Under the pieces are notes generated by a model. It ran no database searches. It was not told the origin of the DNA and was given only the letters and a program-made list of their open reading frames with translations. Position numbers and translations under genes: made by a program. DNA of 64,000 nucleotides from Phytoseiulus persimilis. Its lineage: Eukaryota > Arthropoda > Arachnida > Mesostigmata > Phytoseiidae. Below are positions 11,849-24,387 of the stretch, piece by piece; position 1 is the stretch's first letter; the number at the start of each line of letters is the position of its first letter. The DNA is taken from positions 2,604,001 to 2,668,000 of the forward strand of contig CM075103.1 in NCBI GenBank assembly GCA_037576195.1. The letters run 5' to 3'.

Positions 11849-13271
11849 TAGCATTTACCCGGCCTCTGATCAAGACACGCAGTCACGAACTCCCGACCTT
11901 CCCCGTTCTCTTGATATACCAGATAGCTTAAGCGAATGGCGAGCGAAGGGCGAGATCGATTCGGAGTCGACGTTGCTTCTCTTTTTCGCACATCTGCGAA
12001 GGAGTGTTCTCCCGAGAAAGGACCGACACTTTGTACGGGAACAAATGCACAGTTGTCCGAACGTGCTAATCCTCTAAACTCACAGATAGCGGGGGTGTAC
12101 GGCTGCAAACTCATCGGACCACATCTCTAGCAGCCGTCCTTGGAACGTCACTCGAGAAGAGTTCGCCGGGAGGAAACTCCGTGAACTTCGATCGCTTTCT
12201 GATCTATTGCCTCTTGGAGGACTGAGCCTCAAAATACAGAGTGGGTGCGAGATCAAGAGATCAGTTCGGATCGACGAGTTCTGACTCGAAGAAACATTGA
12301 TATCTCTCACGGCTCCCATCTACATAGGTCTCATCCGTGATGATTCCGGACCGACAGAGCTCGATGTCGATCGCCCGCTTGTCAGCCACAGGAAGTTCTT
12401 GAGGACGTACTTTCCCCATTTTCCTGGAGCGCTCTTTGTAAACGCGAGACGGCATCATCGCTCGGGTTTCTTGTTGAGGTCGTTGTTGCTGATTTCGTTC
12501 TCCTGTTGAGCTCGACTGAGGCGTGCTATCCCGCCAGCCCGTCATCAAGCCAGCATGGCTGTCTCCACGAGAAACTAGAAACAAACGACCCTCACCGCAT
12601 CGCGACGGCAACAGTATCAGCTAACGGGTCTCCGAGTATTAGGATGAACAGGAGAGTCTTCAAGTTTTTCCCAAGGAACCAGGAAACCTCACTACGGCGC
12701 CCCTCAATAACTGTGGTACTGATAGAGGGAAGTTTTCCCGGGAACTCAGTTGGCGTCTCTTGAAAGATTCTTCACGGGCCTTTAGGCCTGGTGGGAGGAG
12801 GCACATCAAGGACGCTGCCGATTATTTCCAGGCCAAAATATCTCGGTCTTCGGTCACGTGGGCGTACCGCTCTGCTCCCCGAAGTCAACGGCTCTCTGAG
12901 GAAGGAGCGGGCCGTCTCTAACGTCACGGCGGATCTGCTGGTGTCGCTTGAAATCACCATTCTCCTCATTCAGGAAGTGTTTTCACCTGAATAACGGTCC
13001 CTCGAAGACCCGTCCATCCCGTACGGCTCCATATCCCGCTCGTCATGGACCGAGGACTGAACGAGCTGCTCAAGAAATCAGCGCTAAAAACATCCGCGCG
13101 TCCGAACGATATCGGCGCTGAACTGGGCGGCGCTCAAACTGCCGTGTATTGAGGCAGAGTAATTAACGCTGATCACGAAGGGAGAAAGTCTCAACGTGTG
13201 CAACAAGCGTTTTTGGTTCGCAAGAGAATTCAGTACATCCATAACTCAACTAATAGCTGCGATCTCATCGG
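11849..13271. other. Intergenic block upstream of the chitinase-like gene
   Basis: I see no assignable gene. The stretch directly before 13272 should hold the promoter and 5' UTR of the GH18 gene. There is an acceptor-like ATTGCAG at 13279-13285 just inside its start codon region, so a different first exon cannot be excluded. Confidence 0.4.
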
Positions 13272-15238
13272 ATGGGGCATTGCAGGTGGAATCGTTGCGA
13301 CAGCATCCTTGTGGCCGTCACTGCGTTCTTCCTGTTCATGACATGGCTTTTGTTCATCGTCGAACTTCGACTACACAGGTCGCCGCGGACCCCCAAACAC
13401 GACAGGAGTAAGGGTCCTTGCTGAAATTTCTAAGAAATTATTTCCCTTGAATCCAACCGATCCAACTCTGGATCGGCTCCTTTCCAGAGCTGACATGTTA
13501 TTATCGATTGGAGGACGCCACATTGCCCCCGTCGAGCATCCCCGGAGACCGCTGCACTCACCTACTCCTCAGTTTCGCGACTGTAGGCTCGGATTTTCGA
13601 GTTAATGTCACCATCTTCGGCGGCCCAGACGGAATAAGAAGGTAAGGCCGGAGGATCGCTGTTCAAAGCGGCTTACGCGGAATCCAGTTGTTTCCGAGCT
13701 GTTCCTGTTCTCGGAGCTGTCAGTGTCGTTTATTGTCGATGGGAAACTTCCTTCCTGAAATTTCCCACTTGAGCCCTCGATTCCGTGACAATGAAGTCTT
13801 ACGTATCGTTCTCAGGCGAGTCCCAGCGCTGCAGCTCGATGGGAAGCGTAGGGTGATGCTGTCGGTCGGAGGCGGCGGTAGCGGGTCTGGAAACTTCGCC
13901 ATGATGGCCAAAAACCCCGAACTCGCGAAAATGTATTTCTATCAGATTACCTACAACGATCACCATTCTCCGAGGAGTCTATCTTCGAGGGGAAGGGCTG
14001 AATCGAGGCAGACTTCCCTCTTGAAATACCCTGTTGTCCGTAGCTTCCTGGCGTCGTGCTCAGAACTCTTCGAGCACACGGGATTGGACGGCATCGACTA
14101 CGACTGGGAGTTCCCAGGCCTGTCCGAGAGATTCGTCTTCTCCAGGCTTCTGGAATGGACGAGGGTCATGCTTGACGAAGTCGGCGGCAGAACGAACAGA
14201 ACTCTTGAAATGTCGGTTGCTTTGCCGGGGCCATTCGTTCTCAGCGTGGGCTTCTCGGTTGACAGCCTAACCAGGTACTGAAGCGAGCTCCCTGGACGGT
14301 CTCTGGAGCTGTTCATAGAAAGCGCAGTGATTCCAAGCGATTGACGCATGATTCTGGATCTGCTCCACAGGCACTGCGACTTTGTCAACGTAATGACGTA
14401 CGACCTGGTGTTGCTAAACTCTATACGAAAACGAGCCGCTTTTCACAACGCCCTTTACACACAAGGCGTTCTTTACACACCTTTCACCGTTGTCTTCTCG
14501 ATAGAATTCTGGCTCATACTTGGGATCCCGCGCCGTATGATATGCTTGGGTACGATTTGAAAAGCGAAAATGTGTCGATTCCGCCAGCGATAGTCACGGC
14601 TCCGTGACCTCGAGTCGTCGCAGCATCCGTGCTCGACTCTTTCGGTACATGACGGAATAAAATTCCAGGGATACCCACTTACGGGGTCGCATACCAGCTC
14701 GAAGACAGAACCGTTGGCGGCCTGCACGCTGAAGTGAATGGGTACTCACCACTGGGAAGTAACGTCGCATACAGCGAGGTGGGGAGCTCTCTTTTCCACC
14801 GCTCGTACGGATCATATCAGTCGTTGCTCCTTCATCCGAGCGCGATTTCGAAGTTGACGATGTGACGCTCCCGACTCAAAGGAATAAATTCGCCTCACAG
14901 GTGTGCGAACTCGCCAATTTGTCGTCTTCAAAAGTGGTCTGGTCAGCGCACAGTAGAGTGCCGTACTTGGACGACGGAAGAGGCAACTGGATCAGCTTTG
15001 ATAACGTTCAGAGCGTGAGAGAGAAGGTCGGTAAAGCTTATGTGAGGCGTCCGAGAAGAAGGGGGGTGGTTGAATCCAATGAACCGTCTTACCTGTGCCT
15101 ATTCTCCAGGTGGGTTACGCCGAACGTCAGGGTCTCGGCGGTTTGATGATTTTCAGCTTGAACGCCGACGACCATATGGGACTGTGTGGTGAAGGAGAGC
15201 TCCCCCTGACCAGAGCGGCCAGCGAATCGTGGACCTGA
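13272..15238 (+). CDS. GH18 chitinase-like type II membrane protein, 8 exons
   Basis: I read exons 13272-13407, 13488-13641, 13816-13932, 14044-14274, 14371-14549, 14669-14778, 14901-15026 and 15110-15238. Every intron is GT-AG, 80-174 bp, and every junction is in phase, giving 393 residues. Residues 12-30 are a hydrophobic signal anchor after a short basic N-terminus, so the enzyme domain should be extracellular or lumenal. GH18 landmarks follow in order: strand 1 CYY (49-51) with CTH (68-70), LSVGG (112-116), catalytic DGIDYDWE (151-158, acid Glu158), MTYDL (221-225), GIPTYG (273-278), the CEL...VVWSAHSRVPY region (311-331) and a final GGLMIFSLNADD (361-372). Family members hydrolyse beta-1,4 GlcNAc links in chitin. 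Strand 8 has Phe366 where active chitinases usually have Trp, so substrate binding may be altered. There is no chitin-binding domain. ATG at 13272 is the first in frame; an upstream exon is possible. Confidence 0.9.
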
Positions 15239-18200
15239 ATATGTGAACAATGAGCGAAAACCCCACTCTGAGGCGCTGTGCACCTGCTCCGGTATGGTAC
15301 ATCACTTGCGCACATTCCCCGTCGAGTATATCTGTATGTCCTGAGGACCTCACATAGGGGACGTCGTTCCTTGTCGGGCCAGCCAAAGGTATGAGAATTC
15401 TCACGGACTGGATCTGTCGAAATCATTCAACGATACTTCGGTCCTTACTTCCTGTGAGATCCGCCGACTTCGAGGATTGGACCCACGAGCTCTCCACAAA
15501 TCTCAGAGAGCATCCTCGTTGGGTTTTTACGCTCCTTCGTCTCCAGTTCTCGGAGTACCACGGCAGCTCGAGATTTGCTGTTTGATCCATTCGTTATCAC
15601 GGAGCTCTCATGGTATCGCAGGGATTTACGCATTTAGGCGTTCCGGGAGCACGGAGCCCCCAGGCTGCGACCCGACAATCGTTGATCAGAGTTTCATCAT
15701 TGCGGCGGACCCAACCTCAGAATAAAAAAATTTTCGTTATGATGCATGACGGGAACATTTGAACCCGTTCAAAGACGAGGAGCCACGCATTATGGCCTCC
15801 AGCCAATAGGGAAGAGCTTGTGCTAGCAGGAATCCGCGATCAAGCGTTCTGACCACCGTTCCCCAGCATCCCATGGTGCGGCGAGGGTGACAAGCTCCAC
15901 AAAACGCCTGAAGTTTTCCCGCCCTCGGATGGGCGAGAAATCCGAGAAGTCGTGATATGAAATATGATACTCCGAAGATTGGAAACTTCGCAGATATTTT
16001 CCAAGAGAAGTCTCGGAATCTCCCATCAAGTGTCTGAGAATGTAAAGAATTAGCAATCGGAAATTAACCTTGGATGAGTTTCGCAGTTCCCTCTAGTTTT
16101 CGATCCCTCACGAGGTATTAATTTTTCTCAAGACCAAATCGATGAATTCGGTTCGTTGGCTCTGTTGGACGAAAAAAAAACGTCCAAAGTTATCGAAGCA
16201 TAGCTCGCCTCAGAATTCTTCGTCAGAGAGTAACCGCGCTCGGAGACAGCGCTCCGTCGGGAGGATCGAGCCAACATCTGCCAAAAGTCACAATGCTGTC
16301 TACGAAGTTCCCAGAAATATCTTTGGGTACTGCCAATGATCGACCAGCCCGTTTGCGATCAGCCGTCTGAATCGGGGAATGAATCTTAGGAGACCTGTGG
16401 AGCGCCTATCGAACAACACGGAGCGCGAGCGAGTGTACATGAGTCTCCGAATGGTTAAGCGAGGGATCGAGCTCTTCAGACATATCATAAGCTCTCGTGG
16501 CGAGAGATCAATTCTTTGAAACTACGTGGGCACTCTTTGGGCAGCGCGTGGAAATCCAATCCCTGGTATTAAAGCTCGCAACTGCCGACGACATAACCGA
16601 ATGCTTGTCGTTGTTGCGAGGGCAGGTTGCCGAACCATATTTTCCTTGATTCTTTATTTGTCGAAATACCATGTGGATTGCGTATGCGCAGGGTATTTCT
16701 TTCCGACTGCAAACCAGTATCCTCCATTCAACCTCCACGGGATGATGGTATATCAAGTGACAGCCAGAGACAGTCCGTCGAGACTGTATTCGTCGAGTAC
16801 CAATTTCCCGAACAACTTGTGTCATTATGGCGTCTACGCGTGGGAAGTTCTACATTCTCGGTTTTTCCCAACGGATTGTCGGAACCCTTGCCCGGACCTC
16901 ACCGAGTCTCTCAGTCTTTTTCCGCTTCCTAGAGGCTGGAACACTGTTGAGATTTTTCTCCAGCAGAACCCCTTCCGGCCTAGCTGAGGATGATTTGCAA
17001 TATCGTTAGCGATCGCGACTGCGCGCTCGAGAGCGAAACGAATGATGAGAGAGAATGGATTGGGAATGGCAAAGTTCTCGGATGTTGTACCAAATATGAT
17101 TTGAGAGCAAATCCGGAGATAGTACTCGAAAGAAACGTGCGTCAAATAAGATCTAGGTACCTTGGCTCCTCCAGCTCTTGCCAGTGTGCGATTGTGTCCA
17201 TGATATCGTGCGGGTAAGGAAATCGGAAGTGCAGGTAGGCGTTTCTCAGAAAGATTCTCCACTGGAGAGAGTTGAACTCGTTGTAGTACTTCAGCGAACA
17301 ACTGAGTCAGTGCCCGAAAACTTGTGTGTATCCATATTCCACACAGTTGAACCGGAAAACGTTTGTCGATCTAAGACGCTCTAAATTCCGTCCTCCAGGT
17401 GGACTTTGCAGATCGTGTCAGTCTCTGTGGCCCGATGATTCCTGAACGCCGATAAATGGACTGGAAGCTGTGGTGGGGGGGGAATCTGACCAGACCAGCC
17501 GGAGAGTCGTAGATCCAAGTCCTCTTCGTCCGGTTCGAGATCTGGCGATGGTGAATTGTGTTCGATCTAACGGATATCACGGCGATGTGAGTCAAGACAT
17601 TCCTTCCGCCTGCCTGTCCCCGGATATCCCCCGGACACCGAAGCTACATGGAGGCATCACGCAGTTCAAATCTTTGAGCTTCCTGGATTCGGGATGCCAC
17701 CGACTTGGAGAGAGATCCCGATCCCGAAAGCCCGATTTCTTTCGAAATCAATGCCTCCGATCCAGGGTAGCCTAGAGATTGGGAGAGTCAATGATGTAGG
17801 GGGTCATGTACTGGACTCCCAAGGTCGACCGAGAGCCAGCCTTGACAAGCGTCTGGTTCGGAGCGTATCGACCGACCGCAGAATATCGAGGCAACCAAGA
17901 ATCCGGGGGAAGTTGCCTTCAGGCTAACGAACCCTCCAAGGTTTCGTCACGTGGATCCGGCCTTCGAAAGGCTGGGGATCAGTCAAGTCAGGGTGGATGC
18001 GCGCCGCCCCGTTGAAAAATCGCGACACGTTTCTCGTGTTGTTTGTCGTTTCTTCTGCCCCTCTCCCTCCCTGTCTCATCTTCGTTGCTGTTCGTGCTGT
18101 TCCTCGGTTTTCCTCGCTTTCGTTCGTTTTTCCGCCGACCGGGGAACGAAGTCCATTGTGCGACGGCAGCGATGCTGCTGCGGCCGCTATCTCTCACGCG

Positions 18201-21200
18201 GCGTCTTTCTCCTTCTGTCTCTCCTATCGAAGGATCTCTGAAAGGAGTTCCATTTCCAGCCTTTGATATATCGATGCACTCACCGCCCCCTGCTTTCTTC
18301 GTTGCCCTTTTGGTGTCTCTCCTTCTCCTCGTCACGGAAGCGTACTATTCTCGGCCTTGACGGGTTGCCTGCCTGCCCGCCCGCCTCGCCGACCGCTCGC
18401 TAGCTCGTTCAGTCACCCGCCCGTTCTTCTCTATACGATAGCCACTTGCGACGCAGTGAGGTGCATCGAGGAAAAAAAGGGAAAATTCATGCATGCAGCC
18501 CCAGGAAGAAAACTTCATGTCATGAGCCCGGCGTTCGAACATCGTTCACAAGCGTGTCGATCGGCGACTTCGAATTAAAAACCACCATCGGATGAGAATT
18601 GAAGAACAAGAGGAAGCGAGTGTTCGAGTCTCCCCTGCTATTGAACACCGCCGACTTGACTGTAGGACGCCGAGTGTATATCTTCATCGGGGAGAAGACG
18701 AACAAGTTCGTTCTTCAATACCCGGGCAAATTCACGGTGGCTGCCTCGTTGGAGTCGGCCCCCCATGTGGATGACCTAGCTCTCGACGACAAATGGAGCG
18801 AATAGGGGGAGGAACGGGGGGGGGGGGATCTCTTCCCAGGTTCCCAGCATCGTCAACCAAATTGAGTTTGCCTGCCGTCGAATTAGCAACTCTGATCCCA
18901 AAAACTCGCTCCATGCTCCCTTGTTTTTCCTTCTCTCCCAGTCGACTCGAAGGAGGCTTCTCCGAGTCTGAGGCGCTTGAGCGAGGCGATGTGCCAGAGG
19001 ACCGCTCTGGGAGGCTGTTCGTGGAACATCAAGGCTCAGCAATAGTATCAGAATAATGATTGAAATTTCCTGAAGTGGACTCCCAAAATTGTTCTGGAGA
19101 CTTCTTCGAATCTTCACCAGCGAACGAGGCACCGAACTCCATTGCTCAGAGTTGATCCATGCTCGGAGAGTCAGATTTCCGCTCCGGTCGTATGGCTCAC
19201 GACTTTTTGAAGCCGAGCGGGCAATCTTGAAAGCGACTCCGAGCTCATCCCAGGAGTGAGCCGCTCGAGAAAGAACATCTCTCCGGTGAGATTCGAAATC
19301 CCACCGCGTTCTCAACCACCGGCTGAAACGTCGAATATCGGCCTGATTCACATCACATCTCGGGCCGTCGATCTGATGAGGCAAAATCATTTGGTTTTGA
19401 AAGGCATCATCGCAATTAGGCTCGGCGGCGGACCAGCAATCTTCTGTTCCAACTGTCCAGCAAGATGTCCCGTGGCTTGTTCACAGAATATCGCTTCCTG
19501 GATTCCCTGTATTTTCATGGGCTTTCAGCAGAGAAGGAGCCATCCTTATTCGGGTAAACGTGGTATGACACTTCCTCCAACTGAGATTTGTTAGCTGAAG
19601 AATCATTCGTATCGTAGGAGTGGATTCGGGATGCTACACATTCACACGAAGAGCGAGCGCGGCAGCTTCGTGCCCAGGTATAGGAACATGTCAAGTATCA
19701 CTTATGGAAGTACCCTCTGCAACTCCGGTTCTCGGCAGAAAGTTTAGAAGTGGTGACCACTAGTGGCATGACCAGTCTCTTGGTATTTCTAGAAGCCCTT
19801 CGGCAATCCTCACCGAACAATTTTGAGGTCCTCAGTCACGGTGCTCTGCGCTCAAGGCTCACTACGCTTGCGGCGGCGGCAAAACATCTGAACTCCGATG
19901 AACTCCGAACAGCTCTCCCGCCGAGAACCCGGAAGACCCACAGAGCTCGAACCTCAGACACTCCTTCGTGATCAGGGGCGGAGATTGCTTGGTCCCAAAG
20001 CCCCGCGTACCACTCCATGGGTATCGTAGGCTCATAGAGATAGTTTTCGAACTGGGATACGACGCTACCGGTCGAATCTCTACTGTACCGAAAACTTCCG
20101 AAACAGTGGAAAAACTTGATCAGCGCCGCCCACACTGCTACGCGTTATCAAGAATCGTTTGTGTTTTATTAGTGTGGATCTCATAGACCCACATCGATGG
20201 GTACGTGACAATCTCGTTACGTGAACACAGCGCGTCAAAACAGCCGGCTGCGGATCATCGATCACTCGGGTTGAACGATGCGGGCTATTACGGTAGGAGC
20301 TCCGGCAGCGCCGTGCAGAAAAAAATTTGATCCTCACTGCTTACTCCGCACTCCACGCGGGACGGGACGACGCACGCTCGCGCGTATCGTCAGCGATACT
20401 TTTTAGCGGAAAGCGGCGGAAAATCTCTGAACTCTTCTCAAGCGATTCTGGCGCGGGAGGGGGCGGCGCGAAAACACGCTTTTCCGTTGAGGTTAATTGT
20501 ATTCTGAAATTCCTCTGAATTCGCTTCGACAGCAACCCCGTAGTGTTCCATACATAACGTCGAGTTCTTTGAGGTGATTAGCTGGCTAACGGAACCGGGA
20601 TCTTAAGTAGCGCTTAATTGCAGTGCCAGAGCTATTTCCGTTCCCTGGAGAACTACGACACGGGGACAACGATGCAGGGAGCTACTCTGAAAAAGCAGCT
20701 GGAGGTGGGGCGACGGAGGGGGAGGAGGAGAGATCAGGAGCAAGGTAGCGAGACAAAAACTCCCGAGCGCAGCCGCTCGAGAGAACTCGGAACGGGAACA
20801 TGACCGATCAAACAGCTGCCCACTCGCTCTTCCACCAACCACCCAGACAGCCGACCCGGAACCTTCCCGATGCAGCTCGCGTAAAAACTTCATAATGAAA
20901 CTTACGGAACCTGATGACGCCAGTTGTGATTCCCTTCCAGTAAGCGGGGGAGGGGAGGACACAGCCAAAAATTGCTCTGGGAGGGGAACTTTGGAAGGAA
21001 TGACTTTGATGAAAATCGTAAATTCCAATTCGCCGACTCGGCTCCCGATGCGGCAAACCGAGAGCTGCGACTTGCAATCCTGGAGAAGTCGATCATTGTT
21101 TTCGGGCCCGTCTTGAGGGCACGATTCCGAGTCGAGGATCCGTCGTGTTCAAACTGCAGCTACTGATTATTCCTCGAAGTGTCTCTCTCCGATGTTGAGA

Positions 21201-21619
21201 GTTAATTCCCTCCGGTCCGCCTAGTTTCTGACTCCACCGCTGCTTCGCAGGCGAACGCTACCTCAACCGGCTCTGCACAGGATCCTCGGAGCGTTGCCGA
21301 AGGAAAGGCTCGTTTCCCAAGTTTCACGTCAAACGACGACCTTGCGCGACGACGATCCGCGTTGCTCGGTCGATTCCCTCAAACCCTGAGTGTGTGGGCC
21401 GAGACTTCTCAGAAGACCTGAGAAGCGATCCGAGTGATTTCGGAGACATCGCCCCTCGTATTCGGTCTTCGCTTCTCTGGCCCCCTCCACGACGAGCGGG
21501 GCGAAAAACAGCCGAAATGACGTGTTCCAAGCCCGTCAACCGGCGGCGCAGCGTGAGAGGAGGGGGTGAAGAAAGGCGGAGCGGGACTCAGGAAGGTGTC
21601 TTCCCGGAGTGCCGAAAGT
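15239..21619. other. Intergenic block downstream of the chitinase-like gene
   Basis: An AATAAA at 15721-15726 could be a late poly(A) signal for the GH18 gene, about 480 bp past its stop. The pyrimidine-rich stretch 18040-18420 may be a promoter or 5' UTR. It contains an ATG at 18274 (+) opening a 28-codon frame that looks like a bare signal peptide. A frame at 18602-18805 (+) has coding-like codon use but no recognised domain. A minus-strand frame (18776-19390) opposite it is long but features a G/C-tract region. A 12-base G run is at 18816-18827. Nothing here is assigned. Confidence 0.4.
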
Positions 21620-22112
21620 CATTGCCACGAAAACCCGTAGGGCCGAAAACCCTCCCTCTCGTTTCGATGGTCAAGCTAATCGAGATAAGCTTTTATGCAC
21701 GGTTCTGCCGTCGTGTAATTCTGAAGTCAGGATATTCGAGGAAATGATCTGCAATGAGGTCGAACTTGCTGGCGCTTCGCGAAAATTCCAATGTTGGGAA
21801 GTTCCTCGACGTAAATGGCTTCCTTCACACACCCGGTATGTCATTGATCAGTAACCCACCCAGCTCGACTCGCGATCAAGTCGGGCATCGTTTCTGATGT
21901 GCAGTTTCCAGGTTAATCATGATTCACTTGGCTCATTTTTGTCCATCCAAGTGCAGTCTCTCAAACCCTGTGCTCTGCATAGAAGCTCAGCTGAATCCGC
22001 TTGACCATCAAAACGAGAGAAGGGGTTTTCGGCACTAAGGGATTTTTTTTCGGCCCTACAGATTCTCGTTGCAGCGGGCTCCTTTTTCCGCCCTGCGGGT
22101 TTCCGTTGCAAT
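21620..22112. repeat. Inverted repeat pair with short tandem repeats in one arm
   Basis: The left arm at about 21620-21710 (+) and the right arm at about 21971-22112 (-) are inverted copies, roughly 80% alike by eye over 75-90 bases. Shared blocks include GATGGTCAAGC and TAGKGCCGAAAACCC (K = G or T). The right arm holds further tandem copies, about 38 bp each, of a motif TGCAACGRAA...GTAGGGC-GAAAAA, while the left has one copy. About 260 bp lie between the arms. This looks like a decayed foldback or TIR element; no target duplication was found. Confidence 0.55.
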
Positions 22113-24002
22113 CGGTTCCGGTGCATCGGGTATGAACTCTCAGAAACACTTTGTTGCGCCTCTGTCCGTGGCGTGAGGCCGCCACTTTAGCCCCCACTTC
22201 GTGTCGCTGTCGCTGGCTGTGCTCAGACCCGACTGGAGTCTCCAATGGAAAGACGTTTAGAGGTCAGCAGACGCCGAACTCTCCTGAGAGTCCTGGATAA
22301 AAACGTGTTGATCGCAATTTCATTGTGAAATCACTTGTAGACCGCCGGGTGGATTAATTTACAAATGCTCCAATGGTTTCCCAGATGGCGGACTCGGCGA
22401 AAGTGTGACCAGATGAATAGATCGGACGATAGATCGAGGCTCACTCCGCATCAGCCTGAACAGCCATCAGCACAAAAATGTGACCGAATCTTGTTGAGCC
22501 ACATTTGATTAATGAAGCTGCTGGACGGATAGTTGGATGGCGATCAGCAGGTTGCTGCAAAGGACGTGCAAGTAGCCAGGGAAAAAATCTTGAGGGCATT
22601 TGATTTCATCAGGAATGACTGATAGAAATATTTCTTCTTGTTCCTCTCAGCCGAATGTGTACCGTCCGTGAACCAAAGAGTCATGATCGAAGCCGGTGGC
22701 GGATACAGCGAGCGAGTAAGCTAAGCTCGCGAAAACCCTGAGGACCGAACGAGCCAATCGTGTGGTTTCATCATTCCCGTTGCGAGTCTGCGAGGGTCGT
22801 TTTTCTTCTCTCAGCGTCACGTCTCCTGTTTCCGCTTTCTTGCTCCAGGGGCCGACGGGGAAGATGGAGCGTGGGCGTATCCGAGTGGGCTTGTGTGTCC
22901 TTCGTTACGGATTTGGATCGGTTTCGAAACAAACTCGTAAACACAGAAATGTAGGCAAACTATTCCATCGAACTCTCTCACCCCTTCGCAATATTACGTA
23001 GTTTCATTCCTCGTTCGTCCCTGCTTTTTCGAGGTCAGATGTTCGTGAGTCCTGAGCTAGCGATGCCGAAATGTTGCCACGTGTCGCAGAATACCATTTC
23101 AATTGTCGGAATGAATTTCGTCAGCGACAGAGAGCTTCGAAGCGAGTCTGGGTGGACCGTACTCAGAAAGGAACGAGAGCGGAACTTCAAACGAGAAGAG
23201 CGGAAGAGAGAAACGGCAGGCGGAACTTTTTGACGCCGTGATCGCCGTCGAAGTGGGAAACGGCTGCGTCTGGAAAAAGTGAAACCCTGCCCCGTTCGAG
23301 CGGTTCTCCACTCGCCGACGGAGACTCCGTGAAAGCATCTGCGTCGAAAGAGCGGAGAGAGTATGCCTCGAAACATTCCAACAGATGAATTGTATCTCCG
23401 GGTTTTCTCGCGTTCTCTGTTGGAAACGGTCGTCTTCTCGAATCACACGTGACGTTCCAAGTCGGAACGAGTTCCGCCTCGATCTCTCGAGTCCCTGGAA
23501 CGCCCCCCAGCCATTTCGTCGAAAGAGTTTTCCCTACCCCGCGAAAAGACCTGAAGTTTCCAAATCCAGGTTTCGGGGACCTCTGCTACGAATCTGCATC
23601 AGAAGTCGATACTTCCGCTACGACAGCCGCGAGTCCCTCGTCAGAGAAATGCGACACCCGGCTCACGGAGGGCTGTTGATCGATCGTTCAACCTGCTGAC
23701 ATTGATTCGATTCCTCCTCCGGGCAACGCTGCGTCATCTCAACTGAGATGCTCCATAATCTCATTTCTGTCCTCAGTGTTTACTCGGAACAAGCCTGGTT
23801 GGTTCGTTCGTTCCGTCCATCTCGGCTAGTGAGTAAAGGTAGAGCATTTGAGATCCTCCTCCCGGAAGGCCTCTGCGCAGCTAATCGATTGTCGGCGCGA
23901 CAGAAGTTTTGCGTCTCAGTTCAGCTGGCGGGAAAGCCGCGTGGTTTGCGGGGTCCTCGCCGAAATCGCGGGTTGTACGGAATTAGACCTCCTCCTAGAG
24001 TC
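22113..24002. other. Intergenic block, nothing assigned
   Basis: Short open frames on both strands, none with a recognised domain. The 23.0-23.7 kb part is rich in overlapping frames on both strands, which mostly reflects low stop-codon density. I see no RNA gene or further repeat. Confidence 0.4.
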
Positions 24003-24387
24003 TTGGCAACTAGGGGTCGCAGAACCGGGTATGATACCCGGTTCCAGACTCGGGTGAACCCGGGTATATGAGGCGGGTTCTACGATGGCCGGGACCTATC
24101 TGAGCATTACTTCCCAACTCTGGAGGGGTGATTCCTAGACCAATCTGAGCATTACTCCCCAACTCTGGAGGGGTGATTCCGAGACCAATCTGAGCATTAC
24201 TCCCCAACTCTGGAGGGGTGATTCCGAGACCAATCTGAGCATTACTCCCCAACTCTGGAGGGGTGATTCCGAGACCAATCTGTATGCTCAGATTGGTCCC
24301 GGCCATCGTAGAACCCGCCTCATATACCCGGGTTCACCCGAGTCTGGGGTTCCTGATACCCGGGTATTTGCGACCCCTATTGGCAAC
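24003..24387. mobile_element. Non-autonomous hAT foldback element with target duplication
   Basis: The element spans 24011-24379 (369 bp) and is flanked by the perfect 8 bp duplication TTGGCAAC at 24003-24010 and 24380-24387. An 8 bp duplication is the hallmark of the hAT superfamily. The termini are TAGGGGTCGC and its exact complement GCGACCCCTA. The inverted arms extend about 95 bases (24011-24104 against 24284-24379) and include the palindromes ACCGGGTATGATACCCGGT and ATACCCGGGTAT. The loop is filled by a 45 bp tandem array. There is no transposase, so it depended on a helper. The intact duplication and termini suggest a fairly recent insertion. Confidence 0.85.
24096..24275. repeat. 45 bp minisatellite, four copies, inside the hAT element
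   Basis: There are four head-to-tail units of 45 bases containing GAGCATTACTCCCC and GGAGGGGTGATTCC, plus a short partial unit to 24282. Copies 2-4 are identical or nearly so, and copy 1 differs at a few bases. Because 45 is a multiple of three, the minus strand shows a repeated open frame; I treat that as a by-product. Confidence 0.9.

Noticed and set aside
24010-24306. Open frame with a 15-residue repeat on the minus strand
   Set aside because: It is the automatic product of a 45 bp (3 x 15) tandem array inside a MITE.
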